The notes beneath the pieces are model-generated. The model made no database searches. It had not been told where the DNA came from and worked only from the letters and a program-made list of their open reading frames with translations. A program made the position numbers and the translations under genes. Positions 13,770 to 27,047 of a DNA stretch of 64,000 nucleotides are shown in pieces; position 1 is the stretch's first letter, and every line of letters begins with the position of its first letter. The stretch is from Phymorhynchus buccinoides (Eukaryota > Mollusca > Gastropoda > Neogastropoda > Raphitomidae). The stretch is from contig CM065686.1 of the NCBI GenBank assembly GCA_017654935.2, positions 24,788,534 to 24,852,533 on the forward strand, in the 5' to 3' direction.

Positions 13770-13973
13770 GAAACCACCTGTTCCGCAACTAATGTGACAA
13801 TCCTTTGTAGAATGACTTTGCTTCATTTTCATTACTTATTTGATATACTTCACATCTACAATAATATTCGTGTGAATTAAATAACTATCCAAACGTTCGT
13901 AATTGCTTTTAAAACGGGTTGTATTTTTCAGTTCAGAGACATTCTGTTCTCTGTTTCTTAATTATTTAAAGAT

Positions 13974-16900
13974 TTGTTAATGAAACGTTCCAACAAAAGT
14001 TTTTATAGTATATTAACATGGAACCTAAAAGGCTATAAGGAAACCATTGACGGCATTAAAGTAAATAAGCTAAATGATGAAAGAATAATTAGACAATTGG
14101 TAGAATACGACATTGTATTTCTACAAGAAACGCATTTGGATAAATCCAGTACTGAAGATATATTTTTTCCAGGATTTGGGAAAGGCATTCATTTTTGTCG
14201 ACATAAACGAAACAAAGCGACTCATGCATCGGGTGGGATATCTGTGTTCATTAAAGACTCTTTAAGACAACACGTTAAAGTACTCCCTAGAAGTAATTGT
14301 GATATAGTATGGCTGCAAATGGCAACACATCATAAGAATAACGACCATGTTTTCATTGGTTCTACTTATATTCCTCCTGAACATTCATCTTTTGGAAAGG
14401 AGGAAACCATCAAAATATGGGACAGATTACAAGAGGATGTGACAGAACTGTGTTCAAAAGGAACAGTTCTTTTGTGTGGTGATTTTAATGCCAGAACTGG
14501 GGACAATCCAGATTATATACAAATGGACAATGAATGTAACGATCATTATTTAGTAGACAATTATAATGTTGAAACTGTCTTCCAGAGAAAATCAATGGAT
14601 AGAATTGTACAAAAGAATGGTAGAAAGCTGCTATCTTTATGCATAGATAACATGTATATCTTAAACGGGAGAACACTAGGTGATCTCAAAGGACGATACA
14701 CATGCTATACGCCCAAAGGATGTAGTGTAGTAGATTACTTTGCTTGCTCACAAGAGATGACAAAAGACATTATAAACATGAAGGTAAAGTCTCTTACAGA
14801 ATTTTCTGATCATTGTCCAATTGAATTAAATTTTCACCTTCCTAAGCTTTTAAATTCAAATTTTAGCAATTTCATACATAATGACAAATTAAAAAACTTA
14901 AAAGACACAAACATGTTCACAGATCATATGGAAAAAAAATGTGAAGTTCAAGTGGGATGGAAATTCTTGTAATCGATTTTATAAGGCATTTAGCCTTCCT
15001 TCAGTAAGTTGTCTTGCTCAAGAACTCAACATAAAGTTAGATAAACAAATAAATGATGCACAGCAATGCTCAACCAAAATGGTTGATGAGATCACTGATG
15101 ATTTTACACAGATTCTTAATAATGCAGGAAAACTAAGCTTAAAGTACTATTGGCAAAAACGTAGACGAAGAAAAAGGAAAGGCAAAAAGTGGTTTGATAC
15201 TGATTGCTACACTTTAAAGAAAGAAATGAAATCTTTAGTAAATGCCTTGAACAGGTGTCCAAGCAATCAACACCTTTGTCAAAAATATTATGCATCTCGA
15301 AAGAAGTATAAAAAGATTCTTAAAAAGAAAAAGAAAGCCTATAAAAGCTCTTTAGTAAATACCCTTAATGAGGCATTTGAGAAGGACCCAAATACGGTAT
15401 GGAGCATATTAAAAGAATTAAAATCATCTGAAGAAGCCTGTCATGATAATAATAAAAACATTGGTTCTGCAAAATGGATACATCATTTAGAACAACTGAT
15501 TGGGAAAGAAGCTGATGTTTCAGAAGAAAGAAAAAAATCAGTAAACCAAGAATTAAAACAGATTGTTGAAAACATAGATAATGTACCCAGTTGCTTTAAT
15601 GATTCAGTAACAGTTGGTGAAATCAGGGCAGCTTGTAAAAAATTAAAAACAAACAAATCACCAGGGACAGATGGTATAATTAACGAAATGATTAAAACAA
15701 GTCTTCCATTTACATTAGATATTCTTGTCAAATTATTCAATATCATTTTGTCATCAGGAAAGTATCCTGCAATGTGGAAAAATGGTATAAATGTTCCAAT
15801 TTACAAACAAGGAGACCCAATAAATGCTAATAATTATAGAGGTATAACTCTTAATAACTGTCTAGGAAAGGTATTTTGCCAAGTGTTAAACAACAGAATA
15901 AATACATATTTGGAATCAAACAACCTGCTATCAAAGGAACAAGGTGGTTTTAGGCAAAATTCAAGAACAACAGATCACATTTTTATTCTTAAAAAAATTG
16001 TGGATGATGCCATCAGAGAAAGAAATGGTAGACTATATTGTTGCTTCGTAGATTTTAAAAAAGCATTTGATAATGTGTGGCATGACGCTCTTTTTATTAA
16101 AGATGCATAAGCTTGGAATCAGGGGAAAATGTTTTGATATAATTAGACATGTATACTAATGCTTCAATATCAGTCAATACTCAGAACGGGTTTTCTGAGG
16201 ACATTCTAATTAAAAAGGGGGTACATCAAGGTAATACGCTTAGCCCTACACTCTTTAATATATTTGTAAATGACATTCCTGAGAAAATAAATGATAACGA
16301 TTCCCCTACAATAAACAGTACATCAAATGAAAAAGTATCCTGCTTGATGTATGCAGACGATGTTATATTGTTATCAAAAACAAGGAGTGGACTTCAAAGA
16401 CAATTACATAATCTATATGAGTATAGTTGTAATTGGGGGCTACATATTAATATAGAAAAAACAAAGGTTGTCGTATTTTCTCGATCAGAACCGATTATAC
16501 CAATGGCATTTAAGTGTGGAGACAATATTATTGAAAACACAGACAGTTATAAATATCTAGGTATAATCTTTCAAAAAGATGGTAATTTTAATAAAGCTCA
16601 AGAACATCTGAGCAAACAAGGAAATAAAGCTGCACATAATCTACGAAGATATCTTATAAAAGAAAATATTGATATTAGGATTATCAATCAACTATTTGAT
16701 TCCTTGGTTTCACCAATATTACTCTATGGTTCAGAAATTTGGCTACCATATAGTACAAAAAACAGTTTTGATTTATTTGAATACTTTGGAAAATGCTTGG
16801 GGAACACATTTCCACATGAAAATGTACATGCTAAATTTTGTAGATATATATTAGGTGTACACAGGAAAGCTATGCGCCAATTTTAGCAGAATTAGGTAGA

Positions 16901-17569
16901 TTTCCCCTTAATTTAAAGGCATTTGCTAATGTTGTAGGCTTTTGGATACATATACTTGAATCTAAGGAAAATTCATATTTGAGACAGGCATATGATAACA
17001 TGTTGCAACAAGATCGCTCGCAAACATCATGGATTAAGTTCATCAAAACAATGATGTTTGAACTTGGCTTTGGGCATGTTTGGAATAATCAATTCACATT
17101 CAATGCTAAAAAATTACAACATGCGATATTACGAAGAATGCAAAACTGTTACATATCATTTTGGAAACTAAATAAGGGAGAAGTATCACGGCTCAGGTTT
17201 TATAATGATGTTACTAAAGAATATCGAATAGAACCGTACCTTTTTAGTACTATTTTGGATAGACAACAAAAACAGGCTCTATGTAAATTGAGAATTAGTG
17301 CTCATAATTTAAAAATCGAAATTGGTAGACACGAGAATATTGTAAGAGAAAACAGACTTTGCCAAAAATGTCATGAAATAGAAGATGAGCTCCACCTTTT
17401 GAATACCTGCGTTATGTATAAAGAAGATCGTTACAAATTGATGGAAAATGTAGACAAACAAAGTTTAGAATCAAATGTTCAGTCTCCATCAGATATGATG
17501 ATGTTAGATGAACTACAGCCATTTGTGGCAAAATATGTTAGTATTTGTTTTAACAAAAAGCATGAATAG
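13974..17569 (+). pseudogene. LINE ORF2: endonuclease, reverse transcriptase, CCHC (frameshifted)
   Basis: Starts at ATG 13974 with an APE-type endonuclease: LTWNLKG, FLQETHLD, a GDFNARTGDN block and SDHCPIE at about 14808. RT follows: KLKTNKSPGTDGI (~15640), NYRGITLNNCLGK (~15830), QGGFRQNS (~15940), DFKKAFDNVW (~16050) and the catalytic MYADDVILL (~16345). The C-terminus has a C-x2-C-x7-H-x4-C finger (CQKCHEIEDELHLLNTC, ~17360-17410). The frame shifts near 14935 (an A8 run), near 16095 and 16150, and near 16875; the pieces overlap and the homology runs through each break. In an active element it would nick target DNA and prime reverse transcription there. Confidence 0.85.
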
Positions 17570-17849
17570 TATTTTGCGTTGTTTGTAATCTTAACCTGTG
17601 CCTTATAAGCCTTTGTTTAGGTTTCATGGCAATAAACCAATGTTCAATGTTCACACACACACACACACACAAAAGCTCCAACAACTGAAATATTTAAAAA
17701 GAAAACCCTTTCAAGTCAAGGTAGAGAGGGCAAACAATTTACTTCCTTGCATACCACCACACAGAGCATACTTTCAACGTGAAGAGAGATTGGACCACTT
17801 TACCCAACTCATGTTCTTTCACAAAATGGAGCAAAAACATAGACACCTT

Positions 17850-19220
<1,371 letters not shown>

Positions 19221-22200
19221 GAGGGTGGGGGGAGACACCCACACACGTACCTGCTGTTCTTGCGTTGATCAGACGATGACATGTGGACACCAACAGAATG
19301 GCCAGGAACATCTGCTGCATTGTGTGTGTGTGTGGTGGGGGGCTGTTCGTCTGTTAACATGAAGTGTCGTTTGAGGAGGAGGAGGAAGAAAGGGAAGGAG
19401 AAAAAGAGGAAGAGTGGGAAGAAGAAGAAGCAGAAGAAGAAGACTCTGTAGTTTCATTTGTGAATGATGTAGACATTATTTGTGGCTATAGAACAGACCA
19501 TTCTGCTACAGTATTAACTTTACAATTTAATGAAAATATAAAACATAAAACATTTTGGAAATTTAATTCATCCCTCTTAAGAGATAAGGCATATGTGGAT
19601 GAAATTAATTCTGAAATATTAAATGTTAAAAAGGAATATACAACGAATGAAAATAGTGAAAGTTTCCGATGAACAATTACAGTTTTCTGTCTCTGACGAT
19701 ACTTTTCTTGATTTTCTTTTGATGAAGATTCGTTCAAAGACCATATCTCATGCTACTATGAAAAAGAAAAAAACTGCAGAAGAGGAAAAGGTATTAGTAG
19801 AAGAGATTAATAGGCTAGAATCGGTTCAACATAAAACTGAACACACAACTTTGACTTTAAACGTGAAAAAAGATCAATTAAAAATGATAAGAGAAAAAAG
19901 AATGGAGGGAGTATTATTAAGATCAAGAGCAAGAAGGCGAGAAAGTCAGTAATTATTTCTGCAATTTGGAAAAACGCCACTATGTTAGCAAAAATATGGC
20001 TAGATTAGTAAATGACTAAGGTAATGTTTTAACAGATCAAAAGGATATACTTCAAGAAGTTCAACAATTTTATAAATCACTATATCAGAAAGTTGAAGTT
20101 GAGAAATGCGAAATAAAAGACTTAATAAACAATATGCCACGTTTAGATGAAGTAGAAGCAAAGGAATTGGAAGGTGACATTACTTTAGAGGAAGCTACAT
20201 CTGTCTTAAAAGACATGAAAAACAACAAAAGCCCTGGATCTGATGGCTTTACTGCTGCATTTTTTAAAGTGTTCTGGAAACAGTTGGGAATACTTGTAGT
20301 TAGAGCACTTCATTCAAGTTTTAGAAAGGGGGAATTATCAAATGTACAAAAAGAAGGGATTATAACATGTATTCCTAAAGCTGACAAATCAAGAGAACAT
20401 ATTAATAACTGAAAGCCTATTTCGCTTTTAAACGTTGTATACAAAATTGGTTCTTCTTGTATCGCAAATAGATTAAAGACAGTATTGCCTAAGATAATTA
20501 GTGAAGACCAAACAGGATTGATTCGAAACAGATTTATAGGCGATAATATTAGATTAATTTATGATACAATATCTTACTTAGAAAAGCATCATTTACCTGG
20601 ACTATTGTTAAACATTTGACTTCGAAAAAGCGTTTGATTCGGTAAATTGGGAATTTATGCTTAGAGTGCTAAAAGAGTTTGGTTTCAAAAATGACATTTG
20701 TCAATGGATAAGTACTTTTTATAATCATATGAAATCTTGCATTATTGTGAACGGTCAAGATTCAGAATGGTTTGAAATTAAAAGAGGATGTTGACAGGGA
20801 GACCCTGTGTCACCCTATCTCTACGTATTATGTGCAGAAATACTGGCCATTATGATAAGGGAAAATCCAAACATACAGGGAATTAAGATAAGTAATCAAG
20901 AATTTAAGTTGTCTCAATATGCCGATGACACTGAATTTCTGCTTTCAGGGGATCAAAGGTCTTTTGAAACTTGTATCAATGTGATATTTAGATTTGGTCG
21001 CGTTTCAGGTCTTCATATGAACTCTAATAAAACCAGTGCAATATGGCTAGGAAGTAAAAAATATTCACAAATTCGCTATATGCAGCATTTAGGAATGGAT
21101 TGGAATCCACCAAAATTTAAAGTATTGGGTATTTGGTTTACCAATGATTTGAAAGAGTGTGCGGCTATGAATTATGCAGACAAACTAGTAGATGTTAAGC
21201 AGTTGTTTAGGGTATGGGTAAAAAGACAACTGACTCCTCTGGGCAAAATTGCTATACTAAAATCTGTTATTCTTTCCAAATTAACCAATTTATGGCTGCT
21301 TTTACCAAACCAGCCTGACATATTTTTTGAAACTTATCAAAAGTGTTGTTATAACTTTGTGTGGAATAAAAAGCCAGACAAGATTAATCGTAAAACAGCG
21401 CATAAAAACATAAAAATGGTGGTATTGGCTTGCCAGATTTAAAAGCGTTTGTTTTATCATTAAAAGTATCATGGATGCGTAGAGTTGAAAAATCCACATA
21501 CAAATGAACACATATTTTGCTAAAAAGCTTTCCAAAATGGTCACTTATCAATAATTATGGCCCTGAGTATATTTCAAAATTTACAAAAGATAATCAGTTT
21601 TGGACATGTTTTAGAGGCTTACAAAACATTTTTCTATCAATGTAAACCAAAAAATTCTGCTGAATTTCTTTCTGAGCCAGTGTTTTTTAATAACAGAATC
21701 CAAATTGGAAAGAAATTCATCACATCCAAAGTACTTGATCAAAACAATATTAATTTACTTGCGTTTTTCTATGATACTGAAGGTAATTTTCTCAGTTACA
21801 CAAGTTTTAAGGAAAACTTTAATGTAAATATTGACTTTGTTACTTTGACAGGGATCAAACATGCAATCAATGACTATGTTAAGAAATCCAGTATTACTAT
21901 GCAAAATAATAAATATATTGATTCACCTCTGTGTTTTAAGATTTTGTTTTCTGTTCACAAAGGTTCCAAACCTTATTATGATATACTAACTGAAAATAAT
22001 AAAAAATCAAAATGTTGTAATACTTGGGATTTAAAATTATCAGTTAATCACGACTGGAAATCATGCTTTTTTTTACACACAAAATAAAAAATATTAAACT
22101 AAAATGGTTTCAACTTAAAATTTTGCACAGATGCCTGGGTACTAATGTGATACTGAAAAAAATGGGAATTGTTCAGAATGAAAATTGTAGTTTTTGTGGC

Positions 22201-22525
22201 ACAATTAAGGACAGTATTGATCATATGTTTTGGAAATGTTCACACATTAAAGACTTTTGGGACACATTCTTGAATATAGTAAAAGACAAATGCTTCAATG
22301 CAGAAAATCTAAAATTAACAGGAAACACTTATATTACTGGGTTTTGACATAAATATTAAACTTGATTCCGTTTTTCTATTTCATTGTATTCATATTTTGT
22401 ATTGCAAAATATTACATATACACATGCAAAATACAAGGATGCCTTCCGCAGGTGACAGTATTTTTGAAAAAAATGAATTATCGTTACAGAATCGAAAAAC
22501 ACATTGCGTATCTGAACTTAGAATA

Positions 22526-24146
22526 CACTGGTCTCCAAAATTTAAGGGCCGGAAGAACGATCTTCTCTCAAAATTAAAAGACTCAAGAAAACATCTTCAT
22601 CTCATAGAATGGTTTAATTTGATATGTCATCGTTCAATTCAAGCGAAGAAATCATCGATACGACCAATTTCATTCGTGTTAATTCGGGCTGAATCACCCC
22701 CACCCCCCCTTCGACAAGTTGCAAGTAAAGTCCAATCAGTTTGTTCAGGTTCAGTACCTGGTGTGGCCACCATTTGCTGCGAGGCATTCCACTACCCGTT
22801 GCCGCATTGAGTTCACAAGGTTCTGCAGCATCTGATGAGGGATGGCGAGCCACTCCTGCTGCAGGAACTGGAACAGTTGAGCAACATCAACAGGCGGAGG
22901 ATGGTTGTCATTGACACGGCGTCCAAGGATGTCCCAGAGGTGTTCAATGGGCGCAAGGTCCGGGGATCGGGCAGGCCAGTCCATACGGACAACCTGCTGA
23001 CGTTGCAGGAAGTCCCTCACCACCAGAGCGCGATGAGGCGTGGCATTGTCATCCTGGAGGATAGATCCTCGTCCATGGCCCGAAGAGTGGGGATAATGAG
23101 AAGCCTTACAATCTCGTCTCTGTACCTGACGCCGGTCAGATTGCCTTGGATGAGGTACAGAGGGGTCCTCCCATGAAGGTGGAAGCCCCCCCCCACACCA
23201 TCACAGACCCGCCTCCATACCGGTCATGCTCCTGAACGCAGGCGTCGACAAATCGCTCGCCTACACGTCGCCACACACGCCTCCGGGCATCACTGTTGGA
23301 CAGAGTGAAGCGGGACTCATCGGTGAAGAGGACTCTGCCCCACTGCTGCCTGTTCCAGCGCTGGTGGTTGCGGCCGAACGCCACCCGAGCCCGGCGGTGA
23401 CGTGGTGTGAGAGGCACACAGACGGCAGGTGCCCTGGACTGGAGGCCCACCTCATGAAGGCGTCGGCGGACAGTGGTTTGGCTTATGTTGACGTTAGCTG
23501 CCATCCTGAGGTTGCTTCTTAACGTCCTGGCGGACACTGTTCGGTTACGTAGCGCCAACAGCTAGAGGAAACGATCGTCACGTCCATTTGTTGCTCTTGG
23601 GCGTCCAGAACGGGGCCGTTCATCTGCACTTCCGGTGGTCTGGAAGCGTTCCTGGAGGCGTTGAATGACGGAGTGGCTCACTCCCAGCCTTCTGGAGACT
23701 TCTCGGCCGGAAACTCCGTCCTGGAGCCATCCCAGCGCCCGTCCGCGATTCAGTGTTGACAGTCTCTGTCTTTGAGGCATGCTTATTGAGAGCTCTGGTT
23801 GCCGCCCTTAAATACACATTCGTGTCTAACTTTTGCTCAGCAGTGTTCATTACAGTCATACCTTGCACATGCAATAGGCAAGAAACCTGCATCAGCCCTG
23901 ATTCTTCAGCGAAAAGAGACCAAACTTTCGTGAAATTATCGTGAATTTGCCACATTTTAAGCGTACCTGAAAACGCTGTTGCTGTACTGCAATGTCTGCA
24001 AAACTGGTTCAGGCACGTGCAACAGGAAGGAAAGTTATTGAGTAGCCTAAGTTTTGCCATTTTCTTCATTGTTGTCTTTGTGTACAATAAATAGATATCA
24101 AGCTACTGAAAACAGAAGCCGGCCCTTAACTTTTGGAGACCAGTAA
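22526..24146 (-). mobile_element. Tc1-family DNA transposon nested in L1-Tx1
   Basis: About 1.62 kb with terminal inverted repeats CTGGTCTCCAAAAGTTAAGG (right, reverse complement) and CTGGTCTCCAAAATTTAAGG (left), flanked by TA at 22524-22525 and 24147-24148. It carries one transposase on the minus strand. Deleting it with one TA rejoins the LINE reading frame (GAATA + CAATGAC). Confidence 0.93.
22751..23780 (-). pseudogene. Tc1 transposase, DD34E, inactivated
   Basis: Starts at 23780 with a helix-turn-helix region (GRALGWLQDGVSGREVSRRL), a second HTH (NISQTTVRRRLHEVG), then the catalytic triad: D in LFTDESRF, D in LQDDNATPHRA and E in SPDLAPIEHLWD, the last two separated by 34 residues as in Tc1. 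There is a TAG at about 23560 (after RDDRFL) and a frameshift near 23150-23200, close to a C-run, before the second Asp. All three catalytic residues survive, so the decay is recent or partly an assembly matter. Cut-and-paste transposition at TA sites is the family function. Confidence 0.92.
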
Positions 24147-24732
24147 TACAATGACTTTTCTACCAAGTGGTTGCCATATATTCCATTGTTTTGTGACAAT
24201 TTATCATATTTATTTATTTTCCCACGCCTTTTGCTGTCTTATACCCAAACCTGTGCAACAAAACTAACTAACTCAGTATTTTTAGTATTTTTATGTGTCT
24301 ATTTTTGGATAAAACTATTATTATCGCTAATGCTGTATTTGAAAAACAACAACCAGCCATTGTGTGTGACATTGAGGTATTTATTGAACCTTGTCTTTTG
24401 CAGATTTTTTCTTTAAAATAACATATATATATAAAAAAGAATGATAACCTGTCATAGAATTAGTGGACTAACATTTTGCAACGTCCAGCTCGTGGGGTTG
24501 AAAGTTTGATTATTGAATGTACCTATTTATTTATTTAACCTAAAAAATGTAGTATATGTGTGTATATGTGTCTGTGTGCGCGCGTGTGCGTGCTCACGTG
24601 TTGTGTGTGTGTGTGAATATGTGCAGGCGTATGTGTTTGTATGTGTATGTGTTGTGTTATTTTTGTCATATGGTTTGTATTATTTTGCCTAGCTTATGTT
24701 TATGTTCTGTATTTGAAAATGTAAAAAAAAAA

Positions 24733-25162
24733 GGTTCAATAAAAAAAAAAGAAGAAGAAGGAAGGAAGGAAGGAGAAAGAAGAGGCAGAGGAGGAGGAGG
24801 AGGAGGAGGAGGAGGAGGAGGAAGAAGAAGAAGAAGAAGAAGGAAGGAAGGACGGAGAAAGAAGAGGCAGAGGAGGAGGAGGGGGAGGAGGAGGAGGAGG
24901 AAGAAGAAAAAAGAAGAAAAGGGAAGGAGAAAGAAGAGGAATAGGGGAGGGGGAGGAGGAGGAAGAAGGAGGAGGAGGAGGAAGAAGGAGGAGGAGGAGG
25001 AGGAGGAGAAGGAGGAAAAGAGAAGAAGAGCAGAAGAAGAAGAAGAGGAAGAAGAAAGAAGAGGAGGGGGGAGGAGGATGAAGAAGAAGAAGGAGGAGGA
25101 GCACGAGGAACGAGGAGGAGAAAGGAGGAAGAAGAAGAAGAAGAAGAAGAAGAAGAAGAATG
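24733..25162. repeat. Polypurine (GAA/GGA)n tract
   Basis: About 430 bases nearly all purine on the plus strand, starting at the tail of the L1-Tx1 element; it probably expanded from the A-rich LINE tail. Open frames of Glu/Arg/Lys are artefacts. Confidence 0.93.
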
Positions 25163-25433
25163 TTTTTAAGTATTGTATATTTTGGTATCGTCCGCAAAAC
25201 TTTTTACATGGACATGCTTTCTACTTGATCCGGTAGATCATTAATGAAAATTGTGAGCAGAATGGGGCCTAGGATGCTTCGTCTTCTTCTTCCGTTGAGT
25301 ATCCACAATCAACAGTTTGATTTTTTGATATTATATGCGGTCGAGGTCCGAAGTCGGGCATCAAAAAGAACACAAAAAAATAAAACAAAAACTACTCTAC
25401 GAAGATTGACCCAGCCAGTCGGGTCTCGCTGAT

Positions 25434-26291
25434 CGAGCCCCCGACGTGATGCTGAGTCGGCAAGGAACACCTAAATAGGGGGGGGGGGGGGGGGTACTGG
25501 TAGGGTTACATCTTGATGGGGGACTAGAACGAGCCGGCTGAAGAAAGCAGACAGTCTCCTCGGGTAACGAGTTCCAGTCTTTGATGGTGCGCGGGAAAAA
25601 AGAACTTCTCCTATCATTTTAAAGGCAAACAAATAATGAATCATTAGAAAGTAACATAAACACGATGCTTGCACGCAATGTTCTCTTGCTACCTTGTGGG
25701 ATGACACTCAACACTGCTGCTTCAGAAGAATATGTATCATTTATTCGTACCTTTTGTGTTCTGCCCGTAAGAAAATTCCTATCCATCTTAATATGTTCCC
25801 ATCTATACCATAAGACTGAAGCTTTAATAGCAATCGTTCGTGTGGGACGGAGTCAAAAGCCTTGCGAAAATCTAAATATACCACATCAAAGGTTTCTTTT
25901 CATCTAAAAACTTAGTAAAATTGTCCATGACATCCGTCAACTGGGTCATACAAGATCTTCCTGTCCTAAAGCCATGTTGACATTCTGAATACAGGTTAAA
26001 ATTTGTCATGTGGGCTACAACTCTATCTCTAATAAATTGTTCTAAAATTTTGCAAATAATACAAGTGAGGCTTACAGGCCGGTAATTTCCTGAATCAGAT
26101 TGTGTACCCTTTTTAAAGATAGCTGTTACTTCGGCTTTTTTCCAGTCTGCGGGCAGCTCACCTGTTTGTAAGGATTTGTTAAATAAAATAGTTAGAGATG
26201 GGGCCAGCTCCTCAGACAGTTCTTTCAAAATCAGTGCTGGCACTCTATCTGGGCCCTGGGCTTTATTGGGGTCTAATTCCTTCAGTTTCAT
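25434..26291 (-). pseudogene. CR1-like LINE fragment with internal deletion
   Basis: From 26291 downward: KAQGPDRVPALILKEL, DWKKAEVTAIFKKG, NYRPVSLTCIICKILEQ and QHGFRTGRSC, all RT fingers and palm blocks of CR1/Rex/Jockey-type LINEs. A frameshift near 25890 leads to VVYLDFRKAFDSVPHERLL and then LSVIPQGS at ~25695. There the RT stops, before the catalytic YADD, and a 62-base segment follows that also lies inverted at 26875. After it comes the C-terminal FPRTIKDWNSLPEETV block (~25590-25540). The region encoding the catalytic motif is missing. Confidence 0.85.
25631..25692 (-). repeat. Inverted repeat arm A (~62 bp)
   Basis: Its reverse complement, starting AAGAGAACATTGCGTGCAAG, is nearly identical to 26875-26936 (one clear change, TTACTTTC versus TTACCTTC). 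It sits exactly at the point where the CR1-like RT loses homology. Confidence 0.9.
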
Positions 26292-26319
26292 TTTTACCTG
26301 TTCTTGTAGCTATTTTACT

Positions 26320-26429
26320 GTGTGTGTGCGTGTGTGTATGTGTGTGTATGTGTGCGTGCGTGCGTCATGTGTGTGTGTGTGCCTGCGTGCATACATGCGT
26401 TGCGTGCGTGGTGTGTTGTGTGTGTGTGT

Positions 26430-26464
<35 letters not shown>

Positions 26465-26546
26465 TGTGTGTGTGTATGTGTGTGTCGTGTGTGTGTGAGT
26501 GTGTGTGGTGTGTGTGTGGGTGTGTGTGTTATATGTATATTATATA

Positions 26547-26606
<60 letters not shown>

Positions 26607-26772
26607 CGGAGAGAGAGAGAGAGAGAGAGAGTGTGTGTGTGTGTGCGTGTGCGTGCGAAATGTGCGTGTGTGTGTGTGTGTGTGTGTGCGCGTGTGTGCG
26701 TGTGGCGGCGTGCTACATGCGTGCGCCCGTGCGGCGTTGCGTGCGTGTGTGTGTGTGTGTGTCGTGTGTGTG

Positions 26773-26804
<32 letters not shown>

Positions 26805-26874
26805 TGGTATGCGTGCGTGCGTGCGTGTGCGTGTCGTGGTGTGTGTGTGTGTGGTGCGTTCGTGCGTGTGTGTA
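26320..26874. repeat. GT-rich microsatellite
   Basis: GT, GTGC and short GA runs over about 550 bases. It separates the CR1-like fragment from inverted repeat arm B. Confidence 0.96.
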
Positions 26875-26936
26875 AGAGAACATTGCGTGCAAGCATCGTG
26901 TTTATGTTACCTTCTAATGATTCATTATTTGTTTGC
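26875..26936 (+). repeat. Inverted repeat arm B (~62 bp)
   Basis: Partner of 25631-25692. It continues into a TGTAAAGCGC retroelement tail, so this arm may be the 3' end of a second, oppositely oriented LINE copy. Confidence 0.85.
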
Positions 26937-26954
26937 CTTGAATGTTCTTGTTAT

Positions 26955-27047
26955 CATTGTAAAGCGCACTGAGCTCACGTTAGTAACAGCACAATTCATA
27001 AATTCCCATTATTATTATTACTATTATATATTATTATTATACACAAA
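26955..27047 (+). repeat. LINE/SINE-type 3' tail with ATT repeats
   Basis: TTGTAAAGCGCACTGAGCTC followed by an ATT-rich tail; compare 62035-62122 and the reverse copy at 11336-11400. Confidence 0.6.

Larger units (their letters stand above)
12374..17665 (+). mobile_element. Non-LTR retrotransposon (LINE), near full length
   Basis: Order on the plus strand: an inverted fragment of the element's own ORF2 (12374-12612), ORF1 (to 13769), a 200-bp spacer, ORF2 (13974-17569) and a short 3' region ending at a CA microsatellite near 17655. ORF2 carries an APE-type endonuclease, RT and C-terminal CCHC. Clade is not certain; the RT resembles the RTE-X/I-type branches more than L1. ORF2 has several frameshifts, so this copy looks inactive unless these are assembly errors. 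Confidence 0.85.
19445..24416 (+). pseudogene. L1-Tx1-like ORF2 remnant
   Basis: Seen in order: the end of the endonuclease (GYRTDHSAT, ~19480), the KTFWKFNSSLL linker, RT fingers (MKNNKSPGSDGFTAAFF, ~20215), PISLLNVVYK (~20415), DFEKAFDSVNWE (~20620), QGDPVSPYLYVL (~20795), the catalytic YADDTEFLL (~20920), LHMNSNKTSA, a C-terminal CSFCGTIKDSIDHMFWKC finger (~22190), and KWLPYIP after the Tc1 insertion. In-frame stops occur at about 20410 and 20793 and frameshifts near 19670, 20620, 21440, 22070 and 22345, so it is dead. Confidence 0.85.
19445..24745 (+). mobile_element. L1-Tx1-like LINE, 5'-truncated, split by a Tc1 element
   Basis: Begins inside the endonuclease domain directly after a GAA/GAG purine tract (19374-19445). 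It contains RT and the C-terminal region, is interrupted by the Tc1 element at 22526-24146, resumes in frame-compatible sequence at 24147, and ends in a 3' region with AATAAA-like and A-rich sequence near 24735. The match of KMNYRYRIEKHIAYL before the insertion to STKWLPYIP after it is what joins the halves. Confidence 0.85.

Noticed and set aside
24556..25236. 226-codon Glu/Arg-rich protein
   Set aside because: Translation of a polypurine microsatellite at a LINE tail.
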